Assembly (NCBI RefSeq): GCF_029433095.1
Contig: NZ_JARNTX010000003.1
Location: forward strand, 529,893 to 593,892
Direction of reading: 5' to 3'
Origin: Hymenobacter sp. YC55
GTDB taxonomy: Bacteria; Bacteroidota; Bacteroidia; Cytophagales; Hymenobacteraceae
DNA length: 64,000 nt
The position numbers and the translations under genes are program-made. The notes under the pieces are model-generated. The model did no database searches, was not told the origin of the DNA, and worked only from the letters and a program-made list of their open reading frames with translations. Shown in pieces: positions 18,755-28,131 of the stretch (positions are counted from its first letter, which is position 1; each line of letters opens with the position of its first letter).

Positions 18755-19972
18755 ATGACTTTTTCCTTCGACCACCGCCTTCGTACCCTCACGGCCAACT
18801 ACCAGGCCTTGCTTATGCGGCCCAACGCCGCCCAAGAATCCAGCAATGGCCTTTACACGCGCTATCGGTATCCGGTGCTGACGGCCGCCCACGCGCCCCT
18901 AACCTGGCGCTACGACCTGAACCCGGACTCCAACCCCTACCTGCTGGAACGCATCGGTGTGAATGCCGTCTTCAACGCCGGCGCCATCAAGTGGCAGGGC
19001 CGCTACGTGCTGGTAGCGCGGGTGGAAGGCGCCGACCGCAAGTCGTTTTTCGCGGTGGCCGAAAGCCCCAACGGCGTCGACAACTTCCGGTTCTGGGAAA
19101 CCCCGATCCACTTGCCCGAAACCGCCGAGCCCGACACCAACGTGTACGACATGCGCCTGACGGCCCACGAAGACGGCTGGGTGTACGGCCTGTTCTGCAC
19201 CGAGCGCCGCGACCCGGCCGCCTCCCCCGCCGACCAGTCGGCCGCCGTGGCCAGCTGCGGCATTGCCCGCACCAAGGACCTCGTAACCTGGGAGCGGCTC
19301 CCCGACCTGAAAACCCGCTCGGCCCAGCAGCGCAACGTGGTGCTGCACCCCGAGTTTGTGCAGGGCCAGTACGCATTCTATACCCGCCCGCAGGACGGCT
19401 TCATCGAGGCCGGGTCGGGCGGCGGTATTGGCTTCGGCTTGGCGGCCAGCATCGAGTTGGCCGAGGTAACCGAGGAAGTGCTGCTCGACCCCAAGCAGTA
19501 CCACACCGTGTACGAAGTGAAAAACGGCCTGGGCCCGGCCCCCCTCAAAACCGAGCAGGGGTGGCTGCACCTAGCCCACGGCGTGCGCAACACGGCCGCC
19601 GGCTTGCGCTACGTGCTCTATTTGTTTCTAACCGATTTGCACGACCTGACCCGCGTCACGCACAAGCCCGCCGGCTACTTTCTGGCCCCCGAGGGCGAGG
19701 AGCGCGTGGGCGACGTGTCGAACGTGGTGTTCAGCAACGGTTGGATTGCCGACGCCGACGGCCGGGTGTTTATCTACTACGCTTCCTCGGATACGCGCAT
19801 GCACGTGGCCACGTCCACCGTGGCCAAGCTGCTGGACTACGTGCAGCACACGCCCGCCGACAACTTCACGTCGGCCAGCTCCGTGCGGGCTATTCAGAAC
19901 CTGATTGACCACAACCAAGCCGTAGTTTCCACCCCGGTGCCAAGCCACGCGGCGGGAACCGTACACGCGTAA
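18755..19972 (+). CDS. GH130 beta-1,4-mannosylglucose phosphorylase
   Basis: 405 residues from the ATG at 18755 (MTFSFDHRL); the frame is open 28 residues further up but that part is Cys-rich and unlike the family. Motifs VARVEGADRKSFFAVAES, DTNVYDMRLTAHEDGW and ARTKDLVTWERLPDL are typical of GH130 subfamily 1. It would phosphorolyse 4-O-beta-mannosyl-glucose to mannose-1-phosphate and glucose in the cytoplasm; no signal peptide. The epimerase that makes its substrate follows after 13 bases, a pairing known from Bacteroides mannan pathways. The choice of mannosylglucose over mannobiose rests on this pairing. Confidence 0.9.
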   Translation: MTFSFDHRLRTLTANYQALLMRPNAAQESSNGLYTRYRYPVLTAAHAPLTWRYDLNPDSNPYLLERIGVNAVFNAGAIKWQGRYVLVARVEGADRKSFFAVAESPNGVDNFRFWETPIHLPETAEPDTNVYDMRLTAHEDGWVYGLFCTERRDPAASPADQSAAVASCGIARTKDLVTWERLPDLKTRSAQQRNVVLHPEFVQGQYAFYTRPQDGFIEAGSGGGIGFGLAASIELAEVTEEVLLDPKQYHTVYEVKNGLGPAPLKTEQGWLHLAHGVRNTAAGLRYVLYLFLTDLHDLTRVTHKPAGYFLAPEGEERVGDVSNVVFSNGWIADADGRVFIYYASSDTRMHVATSTVAKLLDYVQHTPADNFTSASSVRAIQNLIDHNQAVVSTPVPSHAAGTVHA

Positions 19973-19985
19973 CTTTTCGCTGGCC

Positions 19986-21212
19986 ATGGACTTGATAGCA
20001 GACTTTCAAATCGAACTCGACCGTATTCTAAGCTACTGGAGCACCCGCATGCCCGATGTGGCGCACGGCGGTTTCCACGGGCAGATTGGGGCCGACAACC
20101 AGGTGGTGCCCCACGCGCCCAAGGGCGCCGTGCTCAACGCCCGCATACTGTGGACGTTTTCCGCCGCCTACCGCCACCAGCCGGAGCCTGCGCTCCTGGA
20201 CCTGGCCACGCGGGCGTACGACTATTTCGAGCAGCATTTTCTCGATGCCGAATACGGCGGCGTGTACTGGTCGGTAAACCACCTGGGGCAGCCCCTGGAC
20301 ACCAAAAAGCAAGTGTACGCGCTGGCTTTTGCCTTGTATGGCCTCAGCGAATACTACGCCGCCAGCGGCCACGCGCCGGCCCTAACGCACGCCCAAAACC
20401 TGTTCCGCGCCATCGAGCAGTTTAGCTTCGATGCCGAGCACGGCGGCTACCTCGAAGCGTTGGCCCGCGACTGGAGCCCATTGGCCGACCGGCGCCTGAG
20501 CGACAAGGATGCCAACGAAAAGAAAACCATGAACACCCACCTCCACGTGCTGGAGGCCTACGCCAACCTGTACCGCTACTGGCCTGATGCGCACTTGCAA
20601 GCTCAATTGCGCGAGCTACTCGAAGTGTTTTTAACTCACTTAATCGACGCTAACACCCATCACCTGCACCTGTTCCTGGACGAGTACTGGCAGGTGAAGT
20701 CCACCGCCGTTTCCTTCGGCCACGACATCGAAGCGGCCTGGCTGCTGCTGGAAGCCGCGGAAGTATTGGGCGACGAAGAGCTAATCAACCAGTTTCGGCA
20801 GGTGGCAGTGGACCTGGCGACTGCCGCCGCCCGCGGCCTCGACGCTACTGGTGGCCTGGGGTACGAGCATGACCCGGCCAACGGGCATTGGAACCGCGAA
20901 AAGCACTGGTGGGTGCAGGCCGAGGCCATGGTTGGCTTGCTGAATGCCTACCAGCTCAGCGGGCAAACACAGTTTTACGCGCAGTTTCAGGCCGTGTGGA
21001 AATTCACGCGGCAGCACCTGCTGGACCTCCACGAGGGCGAATGGTACTGGGGCGTTACGGCCGATTTGCAGCTTATGCCCGGAGAAGACAAGGCTGGCTT
21101 CTGGAAATGCCCTTACCATACGACGCGGGCGTGCCTGGAAATAATGCAGCGGTGCAAAAAACAATTACTCTTAGTTCCTCCAGCCGCTGCGGTGCCAACA
21201 AGCAACTCATAA
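19986..21212 (+). CDS. Mannobiose/cellobiose 2-epimerase (AGE family)
   Basis: 408 residues, cytoplasmic (alpha/alpha)6 barrel. Family motifs are visible: HGGFHGQIG near the N-terminus, KGAVLNARILWTFS, EKKTMNTHLHVLEAY, VSFGHDIEAAWLL, KHWWVQAEAM and the late PYHTTRACLE with a catalytic histidine. It converts beta-1,4-mannobiose to mannosylglucose (or cellobiose to glucosylmannose). The start lies 13 bases after the GH130 stop, so the two are one operon and sequential steps. The last 20 residues are variable. Mannobiose is the likely substrate given the locus. Confidence 0.92.
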   Translation: MDLIADFQIELDRILSYWSTRMPDVAHGGFHGQIGADNQVVPHAPKGAVLNARILWTFSAAYRHQPEPALLDLATRAYDYFEQHFLDAEYGGVYWSVNHLGQPLDTKKQVYALAFALYGLSEYYAASGHAPALTHAQNLFRAIEQFSFDAEHGGYLEALARDWSPLADRRLSDKDANEKKTMNTHLHVLEAYANLYRYWPDAHLQAQLRELLEVFLTHLIDANTHHLHLFLDEYWQVKSTAVSFGHDIEAAWLLLEAAEVLGDEELINQFRQVAVDLATAAARGLDATGGLGYEHDPANGHWNREKHWWVQAEAMVGLLNAYQLSGQTQFYAQFQAVWKFTRQHLLDLHEGEWYWGVTADLQLMPGEDKAGFWKCPYHTTRACLEIMQRCKKQLLLVPPAAAVPTSNS

Positions 21213-21563
21213 GCCATTTTAGAGGCTCGCATTCAACTTCCACGGCGCTAAAAGAAAATCATAGGGCCGTAGTAGCAGGGACGCTTTACCTCCTTAGCAG
21301 CAGCAATAGATAAGTAATTGTTAAAAAAGTATTAACAAGTAAGGCATAGCCGGAATAGCTTTGTATAAGCTATTTACAAGAACAAATTGTGTTTTCGCTG
21401 CTGGCTGCTGGCCTTGTGCGTGCGTTGCTAATTATAACTATTGCAAGTTATAACCTTCTTTATGGGCGCCGAATCAGCTTGTGTTGCTTGCAACTGAGGC
21501 GCCACCCAATCAAGCTTTTCAACCAGATTCCCACTCGCAATTCTCACGCTTGATGTTACTCTT
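21213..21563 (+). promoter_or_regulatory. SusC leader with -7 box
   Basis: TAGCTTTG at 21356-21363 matches the Bacteroidota -7 consensus TAnnTTTG. About 200 bases separate it from the SusC ATG, so the transcript would have a long leader. No good TTTG is seen at the usual -33 distance. A short AT-rich dyad (GTTAA ... TTAAC) lies just upstream near 21320-21336. Confidence 0.5.
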
Positions 21564-24500
21564 ATGACTCACCGGTACACTTACCTACCCCTTTGCCTCG
21601 CGTTGGCGCCTGCGCTGACCCTGGCGCAATCGATTACGGTGCGGGGCACCGTGAAAGATGCCGTGACGGGCGAAACCCTGCCCGGGGTGACCGTGCTACT
21701 GAAAGGCACTGCCACCGGTACGGCCTCCGCCAACGACGGTTCCTACTCCCTGGCGGTACCCAACCCGGACGCCGTGCTGACTTTCTCCTCGGTCGGGTAC
21801 GTGGCCCAGGATGTACCGGTGCGCGGCAGCAGCTCCGTGGACGTAGCCCTGAAAGCCGACACCAAAAGCCTGGAAGAAGTGGTGGTAGTAGGCTACGGCA
21901 CGGTGGCCAAAAGCGACGTAACCGGCTCGGTGGCTTCGCTGAAAGGCAGCGAGTTGAACCGCACCCCGGCTTCGTCGGTGGATCAGCTCCTGCAGGGCAA
22001 GGTGGCGGGCGTGCAGGTGATTGTGCCCTCGGGGGAGCCGGGTGCGGGCGCCACGGTGCGCATCCGGGGCAACAGCTCCATCAACGGGTCCAACAGCCCC
22101 CTGCTGGTGGTTGACGGCTACCCCTGGGGCGAGGCCGGCAACCTCAAGCAAATCAACCCCGACGATATTGAAAGCATCGAGGTGCTGAAAGACGCTTCGG
22201 CGGCGGCCATCTACGGCTCGCGCGGCGCCAATGGCGTGATTCTGGTGACCACCAAAAAAGGCAAGGCCGGCAAAACGCGCATTACCCTGAGCACCCTCAA
22301 CACCATTTCCAGCCTGCCCAGCAAGCTCGACGTGTGGTCGGACCCGGTGGACGTGGCGATTATCGACAACGAGGCGCGCAGCAATGCCGGCTTGGCGCCC
22401 TTGTTTACCGGCCAAAACTACCTGGGCACCTACTACCCCTCGGTGGCCGAGCTGCGGGGCGAGGACCCCACCAAGCCGCAGTGGCCCTACCGCACCTATT
22501 GGCCCGATGAAGTGTACCGCAACCCTTTCTCGCAGAGCTACACCCTCACGGCCAACGGCGGCACCGACCGCACCAAGTTTTCGCTTTCGGGCAACTACTA
22601 CCAGGAGCAGGGCCTGGCCATCAAAAACGACTACGACCGCTACAACGGCCGCCTGAACCTCGACCAGAAGCTGTTCGACAACCTCTCCACCGGCGTCAAC
22701 CTGATTCTGACCCACACGCGCCGCAACGGCGGGGGCCTGTCCGCCGACCGCTCGCCGGTGTTTCCCATCTACAATCCCGACGGCACGTATTTCCGCACCG
22801 GGCCGCTGGATTTCGGCAACCCCGTGGCCTACGCCAACGAGGTGCTCAACACCAGCAAAACCATCGACGTGCTAGGCACGCTCTACGTGAGCTGGGACCT
22901 TACCAAGTGGCTGAATTTCCGCACCCAGGTAAGCAGCAAGTACGGCAACTCGGTGGGCGACGTGTACGAGCCGCGCGCCATCACCGGTACCGGCAACCTC
23001 TACAACGGCTTCGGGGTTATCGACAACTACAACGGCACCGAGCTGCTCAACGAGAATTACTTCACCCTCAACAAGACGCTGGGCGACGTGCACAGCTTCA
23101 ACGCGGTGCTCGGCTACACCACCCAGAACTTCAACGTGCGCACCTCGCGGCTGGAAGGCCGGGGCTTTGTGAACGACGGGCTGCTCAATGAAAGTCTGAA
23201 CTCGGCCCAGAGCCAGTTCGTGACCAACGGGCAAACCAAGTCGCAGCTCAACTCCTACATCGGGCGCTTCAACTACTCGCTGCGCGACCGGTATCTGTTC
23301 ACCTTTACGGGCCGGGCCGACGGCTCCTCGAAGTTTGGGGCCAACAACAAGTGGGCCTTTTTCCCCTCGGCCGCCGTAGCCTGGAAGCTGCACGAAGAAG
23401 CGTTTCTGCGGGCCGTGCCCAGCGTGTCGGAAGCTAAGCTGCGCGTCAGCTACGGCCTGACTGGCAACCAGGGCATCAACCCCTACCAAACCCTGGACCG
23501 GCTCGGGTCGGGCCGCTACTTCACCGGCGGGGCCTTTCAGACCGGTTTCGGGCCGGGCGTGTTCGGCTACGACGGCTTCAACAAGATTTGGGAGGGCGTG
23601 CCCAACCCTGATCTGAAGTGGGAAACCACCGCCCAACTCAACGCTGGCCTCGACCTCGGCTTTGTTAACCAGCGCCTGACGCTGAGTTTGGATTACTACT
23701 ACAAGCGCACCCACGATTTGCTGCGCCAGACCTACATCACACCGTCCTCGGGCTACGACCGGCTGTGGGTGAACGACGGCGAAATCGAGAACAAGGGGGT
23801 AGAGTTGGGCTTGAACGCCGAAATTCTTAACGGGCCCCTACAGTGGAGCGTAGGCGGCAACTTCACGCTCAACCGCAACAAGCTGCTGAGCGTGGGCGAC
23901 GACAAGTTCGTGTGGAACGGCAGCAGCATCGAGATGCTGCGCGCCCCGCTCAACGCCTTCATTGTGGGCCAGCCCATCAACGTGTTCTACGGCTACAAAA
24001 CCGCCGGCGTAATTCAAACCGTGGAAGAAGGCCAGGCCACGGGCCTGACCGGCGACATGGCCAAGCCCGGCGAGCTGAAGTACGTGGACCTGAACAACGA
24101 CGGCAAAGTCGACGACAACGACCGCACCATCATCGGCAACCCCAACCCCAAGTTCCTTTACAGCCTTAATACCAGCTTGCGCTGCAAGGGCTTCGACCTG
24201 TCCACCCAGCTCTACGGGGTGTACGGCAACGACGTGTTCGACTTCCGCAAGTTCTCGCCCAGCGGCCAGCTCCAGCGCTGGACGCCCGACAACCCCACCA
24301 ACGCCTACCCGAGCGTAAACTCCAACCGCGCCTACTACGGCTCCGACTGGTTTGTGACCAGCGGCTCCTTTCTGCGGGTGCAGAACGTGACCCTGGGCTA
24401 CAACTTCAAGTCCGGGCTGATCAAGGGCGTGGAGTCGCTGCGGGTGTACTTCTCCGGCAACAACCTCTACACCTTCACCAAGTTCCACACCGGCTTCGAC

Positions 24501-24584
24501 CCCGAGGTGGGCGGCAACGGCCAGCAGTGGGGCTCCTACCCCCGGCCCCGCGCCTTGTCGCTGGGCGTTAACATCGGCATCTAA
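21564..24584 (+). CDS. SusC/RagA-family TonB-dependent outer-membrane transporter
   Basis: 1006 residues: signal peptide to about residue 22, a carboxypeptidase-D regulatory-like domain (VRGTVKDAVTGETLPGVTV), a TonB-box-like segment (KSLEEVVVVGYGTV), the plug (VRIRGNSSINGSNSPLLVVDGYP and IESIEVLKDASAAAIYGSRG) and a long beta-barrel ending LSLGVNIGI. It imports oligosaccharides through the outer membrane with SusD as lid. SusD follows after 24 bases. The mannan substrate is inferred from the enclosing enzymes. Confidence 0.95.
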   Translation: MTHRYTYLPLCLALAPALTLAQSITVRGTVKDAVTGETLPGVTVLLKGTATGTASANDGSYSLAVPNPDAVLTFSSVGYVAQDVPVRGSSSVDVALKADTKSLEEVVVVGYGTVAKSDVTGSVASLKGSELNRTPASSVDQLLQGKVAGVQVIVPSGEPGAGATVRIRGNSSINGSNSPLLVVDGYPWGEAGNLKQINPDDIESIEVLKDASAAAIYGSRGANGVILVTTKKGKAGKTRITLSTLNTISSLPSKLDVWSDPVDVAIIDNEARSNAGLAPLFTGQNYLGTYYPSVAELRGEDPTKPQWPYRTYWPDEVYRNPFSQSYTLTANGGTDRTKFSLSGNYYQEQGLAIKNDYDRYNGRLNLDQKLFDNLSTGVNLILTHTRRNGGGLSADRSPVFPIYNPDGTYFRTGPLDFGNPVAYANEVLNTSKTIDVLGTLYVSWDLTKWLNFRTQVSSKYGNSVGDVYEPRAITGTGNLYNGFGVIDNYNGTELLNENYFTLNKTLGDVHSFNAVLGYTTQNFNVRTSRLEGRGFVNDGLLNESLNSAQSQFVTNGQTKSQLNSYIGRFNYSLRDRYLFTFTGRADGSSKFGANNKWAFFPSAAVAWKLHEEAFLRAVPSVSEAKLRVSYGLTGNQGINPYQTLDRLGSGRYFTGGAFQTGFGPGVFGYDGFNKIWEGVPNPDLKWETTAQLNAGLDLGFVNQRLTLSLDYYYKRTHDLLRQTYITPSSGYDRLWVNDGEIENKGVELGLNAEILNGPLQWSVGGNFTLNRNKLLSVGDDKFVWNGSSIEMLRAPLNAFIVGQPINVFYGYKTAGVIQTVEEGQATGLTGDMAKPGELKYVDLNNDGKVDDNDRTIIGNPNPKFLYSLNTSLRCKGFDLSTQLYGVYGNDVFDFRKFSPSGQLQRWTPDNPTNAYPSVNSNRAYYGSDWFVTSGSFLRVQNVTLGYNFKSGLIKGVESLRVYFSGNNLYTFTKFHTGFDPEVGGNGQQWGSYPRPRALSLGVNIGI

Positions 24585-24608
24585 TCCTTCCCGCAAAACT
24601 TCCCTCCC

Positions 24609-26084
24609 ATGAAACTAACCAAAACTTTGGGCTTGGCCTTGGCGGCAACCTTGCTGGGGGGCTGCTCCCTGCAGGAAGAACCCTACGGTTTTCCTTCCAC
24701 CACCAACTTCTACAAAACCGAGGCGGATGCCAACGCGGCGCTGATTTACGCCTACGCCATCCTGCCCGAAATCGAGTACTACTCGCGCAACTTCATCTTG
24801 GTGACCGAGCTGCCCACCGAGAACATCACCCTCAAGCCCGACGCGGGGGCCAGCAACTTCGAGTTCGACCGCCTGAATGTGCGCGCCGACAACCCCGAAC
24901 TAACGACGGCCTGGCGCTACGCCTACATCGGCATCAACCGCGCCAACGCCGTTATTGCCAACGTGCCCGGCATTGCGGCCATGAGCGAATCTGCCCGCAA
25001 TCAGCTGGTAGGGGAAGCGTATTTCCTGCGGGCCCTGCACTACTTCAACGTGGTGCGGCTGTTCGGGGCCGCTCCCATGCCCATTAAGCCGGTCACGTCT
25101 CTAGACCAGGTAAGCGCGCCCAAAGCCACCCTGCCGGAAATGTACGCGCTGATGGAAGCCGACTTGCGCCAGGCCATCGACCTGACCGACGCCACCCGCC
25201 GCGACGGGCGCGCCAACAAGGTGGCGGCCTGGAGTTTGCTGGCCAAAGTGTACCTGACCGAGGCCTCGGGCAAAGCCACTGGCTCGCCGGGCTACGACTT
25301 CGTGCCGGACGCCAACACCCTCTACGACCAAGCCAAAACCTACGCCAACTACGTGCTAACGCAGGGCGCCGGCTACGGCCTCGACCCCGACCTGAAGGCC
25401 ATCTACGACGTAACCAAGAAGAATGGGCCGGAGCACATTTTCGACGTGGCCACCGACCGCAGCGGGCTCTCGGAAGGCAACTACTCCAAGCTGCCGCTGA
25501 TGTTTATTCCCTACATCGACGGGGCCACGTTCAAGCTCGCCGACAGCACCAAGGTGATTTCCGGCTACAACCACTTCGTCACCGAGCCGGCCCTCTACAA
25601 CAGCTTTGCCGCCACCGACAAGCGCAAAACCGACCTGATTCCCAACAAGGCCTACATCGGCCGCCGGGAAGTTACGCTGGGCATCACCGACTACAGCCGG
25701 CCCTTCACCCGCAAGTACCTCGACCCCGGGCAGATCGGGCAGCAAACCAGCGCCAACACGCCCGTGCTGCGCTACTCCGACGTGCTGCTAACCTACGCCG
25801 AAGCCTGCGGCCCCACCGCCGAGGGCTACACCGCCGTGAACCGCATTCGGACCCGCGCCGGCCTGCCCGCCCTCACGCCCGGTTTGAGCGTTACCGCCTT
25901 CCGGGATGCCGTGGTGCAGGAGCGCGCCTGGGAACTGGCTTTTGAAGGGCACCGCCTGTTCGATCTGCGCCGCACCCACAAAATGGAATCGGTTTTGGGC
26001 CAGCAGTACGGCAAGACCATTCAGGGCGACGCCTACTTCTTCCCCCTCCCGACCCGCGAAACCGACCTCAACCCCAACCTCTAA
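24609..26084 (+). CDS. SusD/RagB-family lipoprotein
   Basis: 491 residues with a lipoprotein signal (LALAATLLGGCS). Typical SusD features: FYKTEADANAALIYAYAIL, WRYAYIGINRANAVI, EAYFLRALHYFNVVRLFG, RYSDVLLTYAEAC, ERAWELAFEGHRLFDLRR and the closing FPLPTRETDLNPNL. It is the surface glycan-binding lid of the SusC transporter upstream. The next lipoprotein gene begins 13 bases after its stop. Confidence 0.95.
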   Translation: MKLTKTLGLALAATLLGGCSLQEEPYGFPSTTNFYKTEADANAALIYAYAILPEIEYYSRNFILVTELPTENITLKPDAGASNFEFDRLNVRADNPELTTAWRYAYIGINRANAVIANVPGIAAMSESARNQLVGEAYFLRALHYFNVVRLFGAAPMPIKPVTSLDQVSAPKATLPEMYALMEADLRQAIDLTDATRRDGRANKVAAWSLLAKVYLTEASGKATGSPGYDFVPDANTLYDQAKTYANYVLTQGAGYGLDPDLKAIYDVTKKNGPEHIFDVATDRSGLSEGNYSKLPLMFIPYIDGATFKLADSTKVISGYNHFVTEPALYNSFAATDKRKTDLIPNKAYIGRREVTLGITDYSRPFTRKYLDPGQIGQQTSANTPVLRYSDVLLTYAEACGPTAEGYTAVNRIRTRAGLPALTPGLSVTAFRDAVVQERAWELAFEGHRLFDLRRTHKMESVLGQQYGKTIQGDAYFFPLPTRETDLNPNL

Positions 26085-26097
26085 CCTCGCTCCCACC

Positions 26098-26976
26098 ATG
26101 CTACCACGCACACACGGTATTTTCTGGGCCGGCTCGCTACTAGGGCTTGGCCTGCTGGCCGGCTGCACCGACGACCCGTTCGAGGATTTGGAAAGCCACG
26201 AGCGCGCCATCACCTCCTTCGCGCTCGACAAAGGCCAGATTGGGGTGGCTGAAATCACGCGCACCCCCGACACCGGCAAGATTGTGGTGTACGCCGTGCG
26301 CGGCACCGACTTGTCCAACGTAGTGCCCCGCATCGAAACTTCCTACAAAGCTAGCGTGTCGCCGGCTTCGGGGCAGGCGGTAAACCTGTCGGCCAACAAC
26401 CGCACCTACACCTATACCGTCACGGCGGAATCGGGGGAGGCGCGGGAGTGGACGGTGGAAGTACGCGACTACGTGTCGGACCTGGACGGGCGCTGGCAGG
26501 TTAGCAACCTCCAGTTTCAGTACTTTATCGGCGAAGGGGAAAGCTGGGGCTGGAACGGCACCAAGGACTTGTCGGCCAACATTCCGGATGCCACCAAGGA
26601 AAAAGACAACATCCTGGAAATGACCACCACCGGCGTTACGGCCGATGGCAAGGTAACGGGCACTTTCAACCACTTGCCGGGCCCCGACGGTTTGTTTGCC
26701 AACTTCATCTACAGCCCGACCGACTACAACTACAAATTTCGGAAGCTGCCCAAAAACCAGGGCACCTGGCTGCGCGACTTTGCCACCAATACCATCACCT
26801 TCAACAGTGGGCAGCCCGGCCAGACGCGCACCGTGGCTCTGGAGTTCAGCGCCGACAAGCGCACCCTGAAAATGCCGTTCAACGTGCAGCCCTACGACAT
26901 CGACTGGAATGGCAGCGGCGGCAAGCAGGAGCTGGGCGGGGCGAAATTCGCCTGGTACCTGTTCGCGAAGCTGTAA
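26098..26976 (+). CDS. Surface lipoprotein in SusE/SGBP position
   Basis: 292 residues from the ATG at 26098, with lipoprotein signal LGLGLLAGCTDD. Residues about 30-130 look like an Ig-like or DUF5018-like domain (ITSFALDKGQ ... YTYTVTAESGEAREWTVEV), followed by a beta-rich domain with many aromatic residues. The position directly after SusC and SusD is where surface glycan-binding proteins sit. The frame is open upstream inside susD, but only this start gives a lipobox. No close family name can be given. Confidence 0.8.
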   Translation: MLPRTHGIFWAGSLLGLGLLAGCTDDPFEDLESHERAITSFALDKGQIGVAEITRTPDTGKIVVYAVRGTDLSNVVPRIETSYKASVSPASGQAVNLSANNRTYTYTVTAESGEAREWTVEVRDYVSDLDGRWQVSNLQFQYFIGEGESWGWNGTKDLSANIPDATKEKDNILEMTTTGVTADGKVTGTFNHLPGPDGLFANFIYSPTDYNYKFRKLPKNQGTWLRDFATNTITFNSGQPGQTRTVALEFSADKRTLKMPFNVQPYDIDWNGSGGKQELGGAKFAWYLFAKL

Positions 26977-27058
26977 GTGTATTTTGCGCCCGGGCAGCCC
27001 CACTCGGCGGCTCGGGTTGGTGGCGGGCCAGGTGGCGCGCCGGTTTATCTACTTCTGC

Positions 27059-28021
27059 ATGTTTCTTCCCCGACTCCTCGCCGGCCTGCTGCTCGCCGGT
27101 GGCACCATCTTGTCCGCCGCCGCGCAATCCACCCGCGTGCTGCCCTACCTGCAACGCATTTCGGGCACTCAGACGCTGGCCGGTCAGCACAACAAAGAAC
27201 CCAACGCCGAACCCACCAAGTGGACGGATTTCATCTACAAAACCACCGGCCGCTACCCCGCCCTGTGGAGTGGCGACTTTTTGTTTCAGCAGGAAAACAT
27301 CGACAACCGCTGGAAGATGATCAAACAGGCCCGGCGCCAGTACCGCAAGGGGGCCGTGGTGAACTTGATGTGGCACGCCTGCCCGCCCACCTCGGGCGAG
27401 CCCTGCCAGTGGGACCCGGGCCTGCTCAATCAATTGCTCACCGACGCGCAGTGGCAGGAGCTGACAACCGACGGCACTCAACTCAACCAAGCCTGGAAAG
27501 TGCGCATGGACGACATTGCGCGCTACCTGCAATACCTAGAAGACAAAAACGTGGAAGTGCTGTTTCGGCCCTTGCACGAAATGAACCAGGGCAAGTTCTG
27601 GTGGGGCGGCCGGCCCGGTCCCAACGGTACCGCCCGCCTCTACCAAATCACCCACGATTACCTTACCACTACCAAGGGCCTCACCAACCTGATCTGGGTG
27701 TGGGACATGCAGGACATGAGCCGCGACTTCGCTGCCTACAACCCCGGCCCGCAGTACTGGGACGTGTTTGCCTTCGACGTGTACGACCAGGGCTACAACC
27801 AGTCGTGGTACGACTACATCCTGCCTATAGTGGGCTCCAAGCCCATTGCCATTGGCGAGTGCGCCACGCTGCCCACCCCGGAAGTTCTGGCCCAACAGCC
27901 CCGCTGGACGTTTTTCATGGCCTGGGCGGAACTGGTACAGGAAAAAAACTCGGTGGACGCCATCCGGCGCCTCTACACTGACCCGCGGGTGCTGACCCGC
28001 GAAGAACTACCAAAACGGTAA
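27059..28021 (+). CDS. GH26 beta-mannanase, single domain
   Basis: 320 residues from the ATG at 27059, with a signal peptide ending near AAAQS. It is a bare GH26 domain: LAGQHNKEPN, WHACPP, acid/base Glu174 in RPLHEMNQG and nucleophile Glu267 in PIAIGECATLP. No F5/8C domain, T9SS tail or lipobox, so it is probably periplasmic and acts on imported oligosaccharides. It lies 82 bases after the lipoprotein stop, in the same operon direction. Clear paralogue of the enzyme at 13472. Confidence 0.93.
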   Translation: MFLPRLLAGLLLAGGTILSAAAQSTRVLPYLQRISGTQTLAGQHNKEPNAEPTKWTDFIYKTTGRYPALWSGDFLFQQENIDNRWKMIKQARRQYRKGAVVNLMWHACPPTSGEPCQWDPGLLNQLLTDAQWQELTTDGTQLNQAWKVRMDDIARYLQYLEDKNVEVLFRPLHEMNQGKFWWGGRPGPNGTARLYQITHDYLTTTKGLTNLIWVWDMQDMSRDFAAYNPGPQYWDVFAFDVYDQGYNQSWYDYILPIVGSKPIAIGECATLPTPEVLAQQPRWTFFMAWAELVQEKNSVDAIRRLYTDPRVLTREELPKR

Positions 28022-28089
28022 TCTGCCGCGACGCGCAACCTAGCGCCTGCCGCCTGAACGGCCTTCGTCTCAACGTGCCCTAACGCCGA

Positions 28090-28107
28090 GACGCGAAGGG
28101 TCGCGTC
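28090..28107. repeat. Short GC hairpin
   Basis: GACGCGA, loop AGGG, TCGCGTC: a 7-bp perfect stem followed by a CCCTAC flank, in the gap between the GH26 and DUF5060 genes. It may be a REP-like element or a processing hairpin; only one clear copy is seen here. Confidence 0.4.
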
Positions 28108-28131
28108 CCTACAACTTGCTATACAACAAGC

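Noticed and set aside
18694..19908. Long alternative frame across the GH130 gene
   Set aside because: Arg/Pro-rich shadow of the GH130 frame.
28090..28107. Short GC hairpin as a member of a REP family
   Set aside because: Only one clear copy in this window, so a repeat family cannot be claimed.
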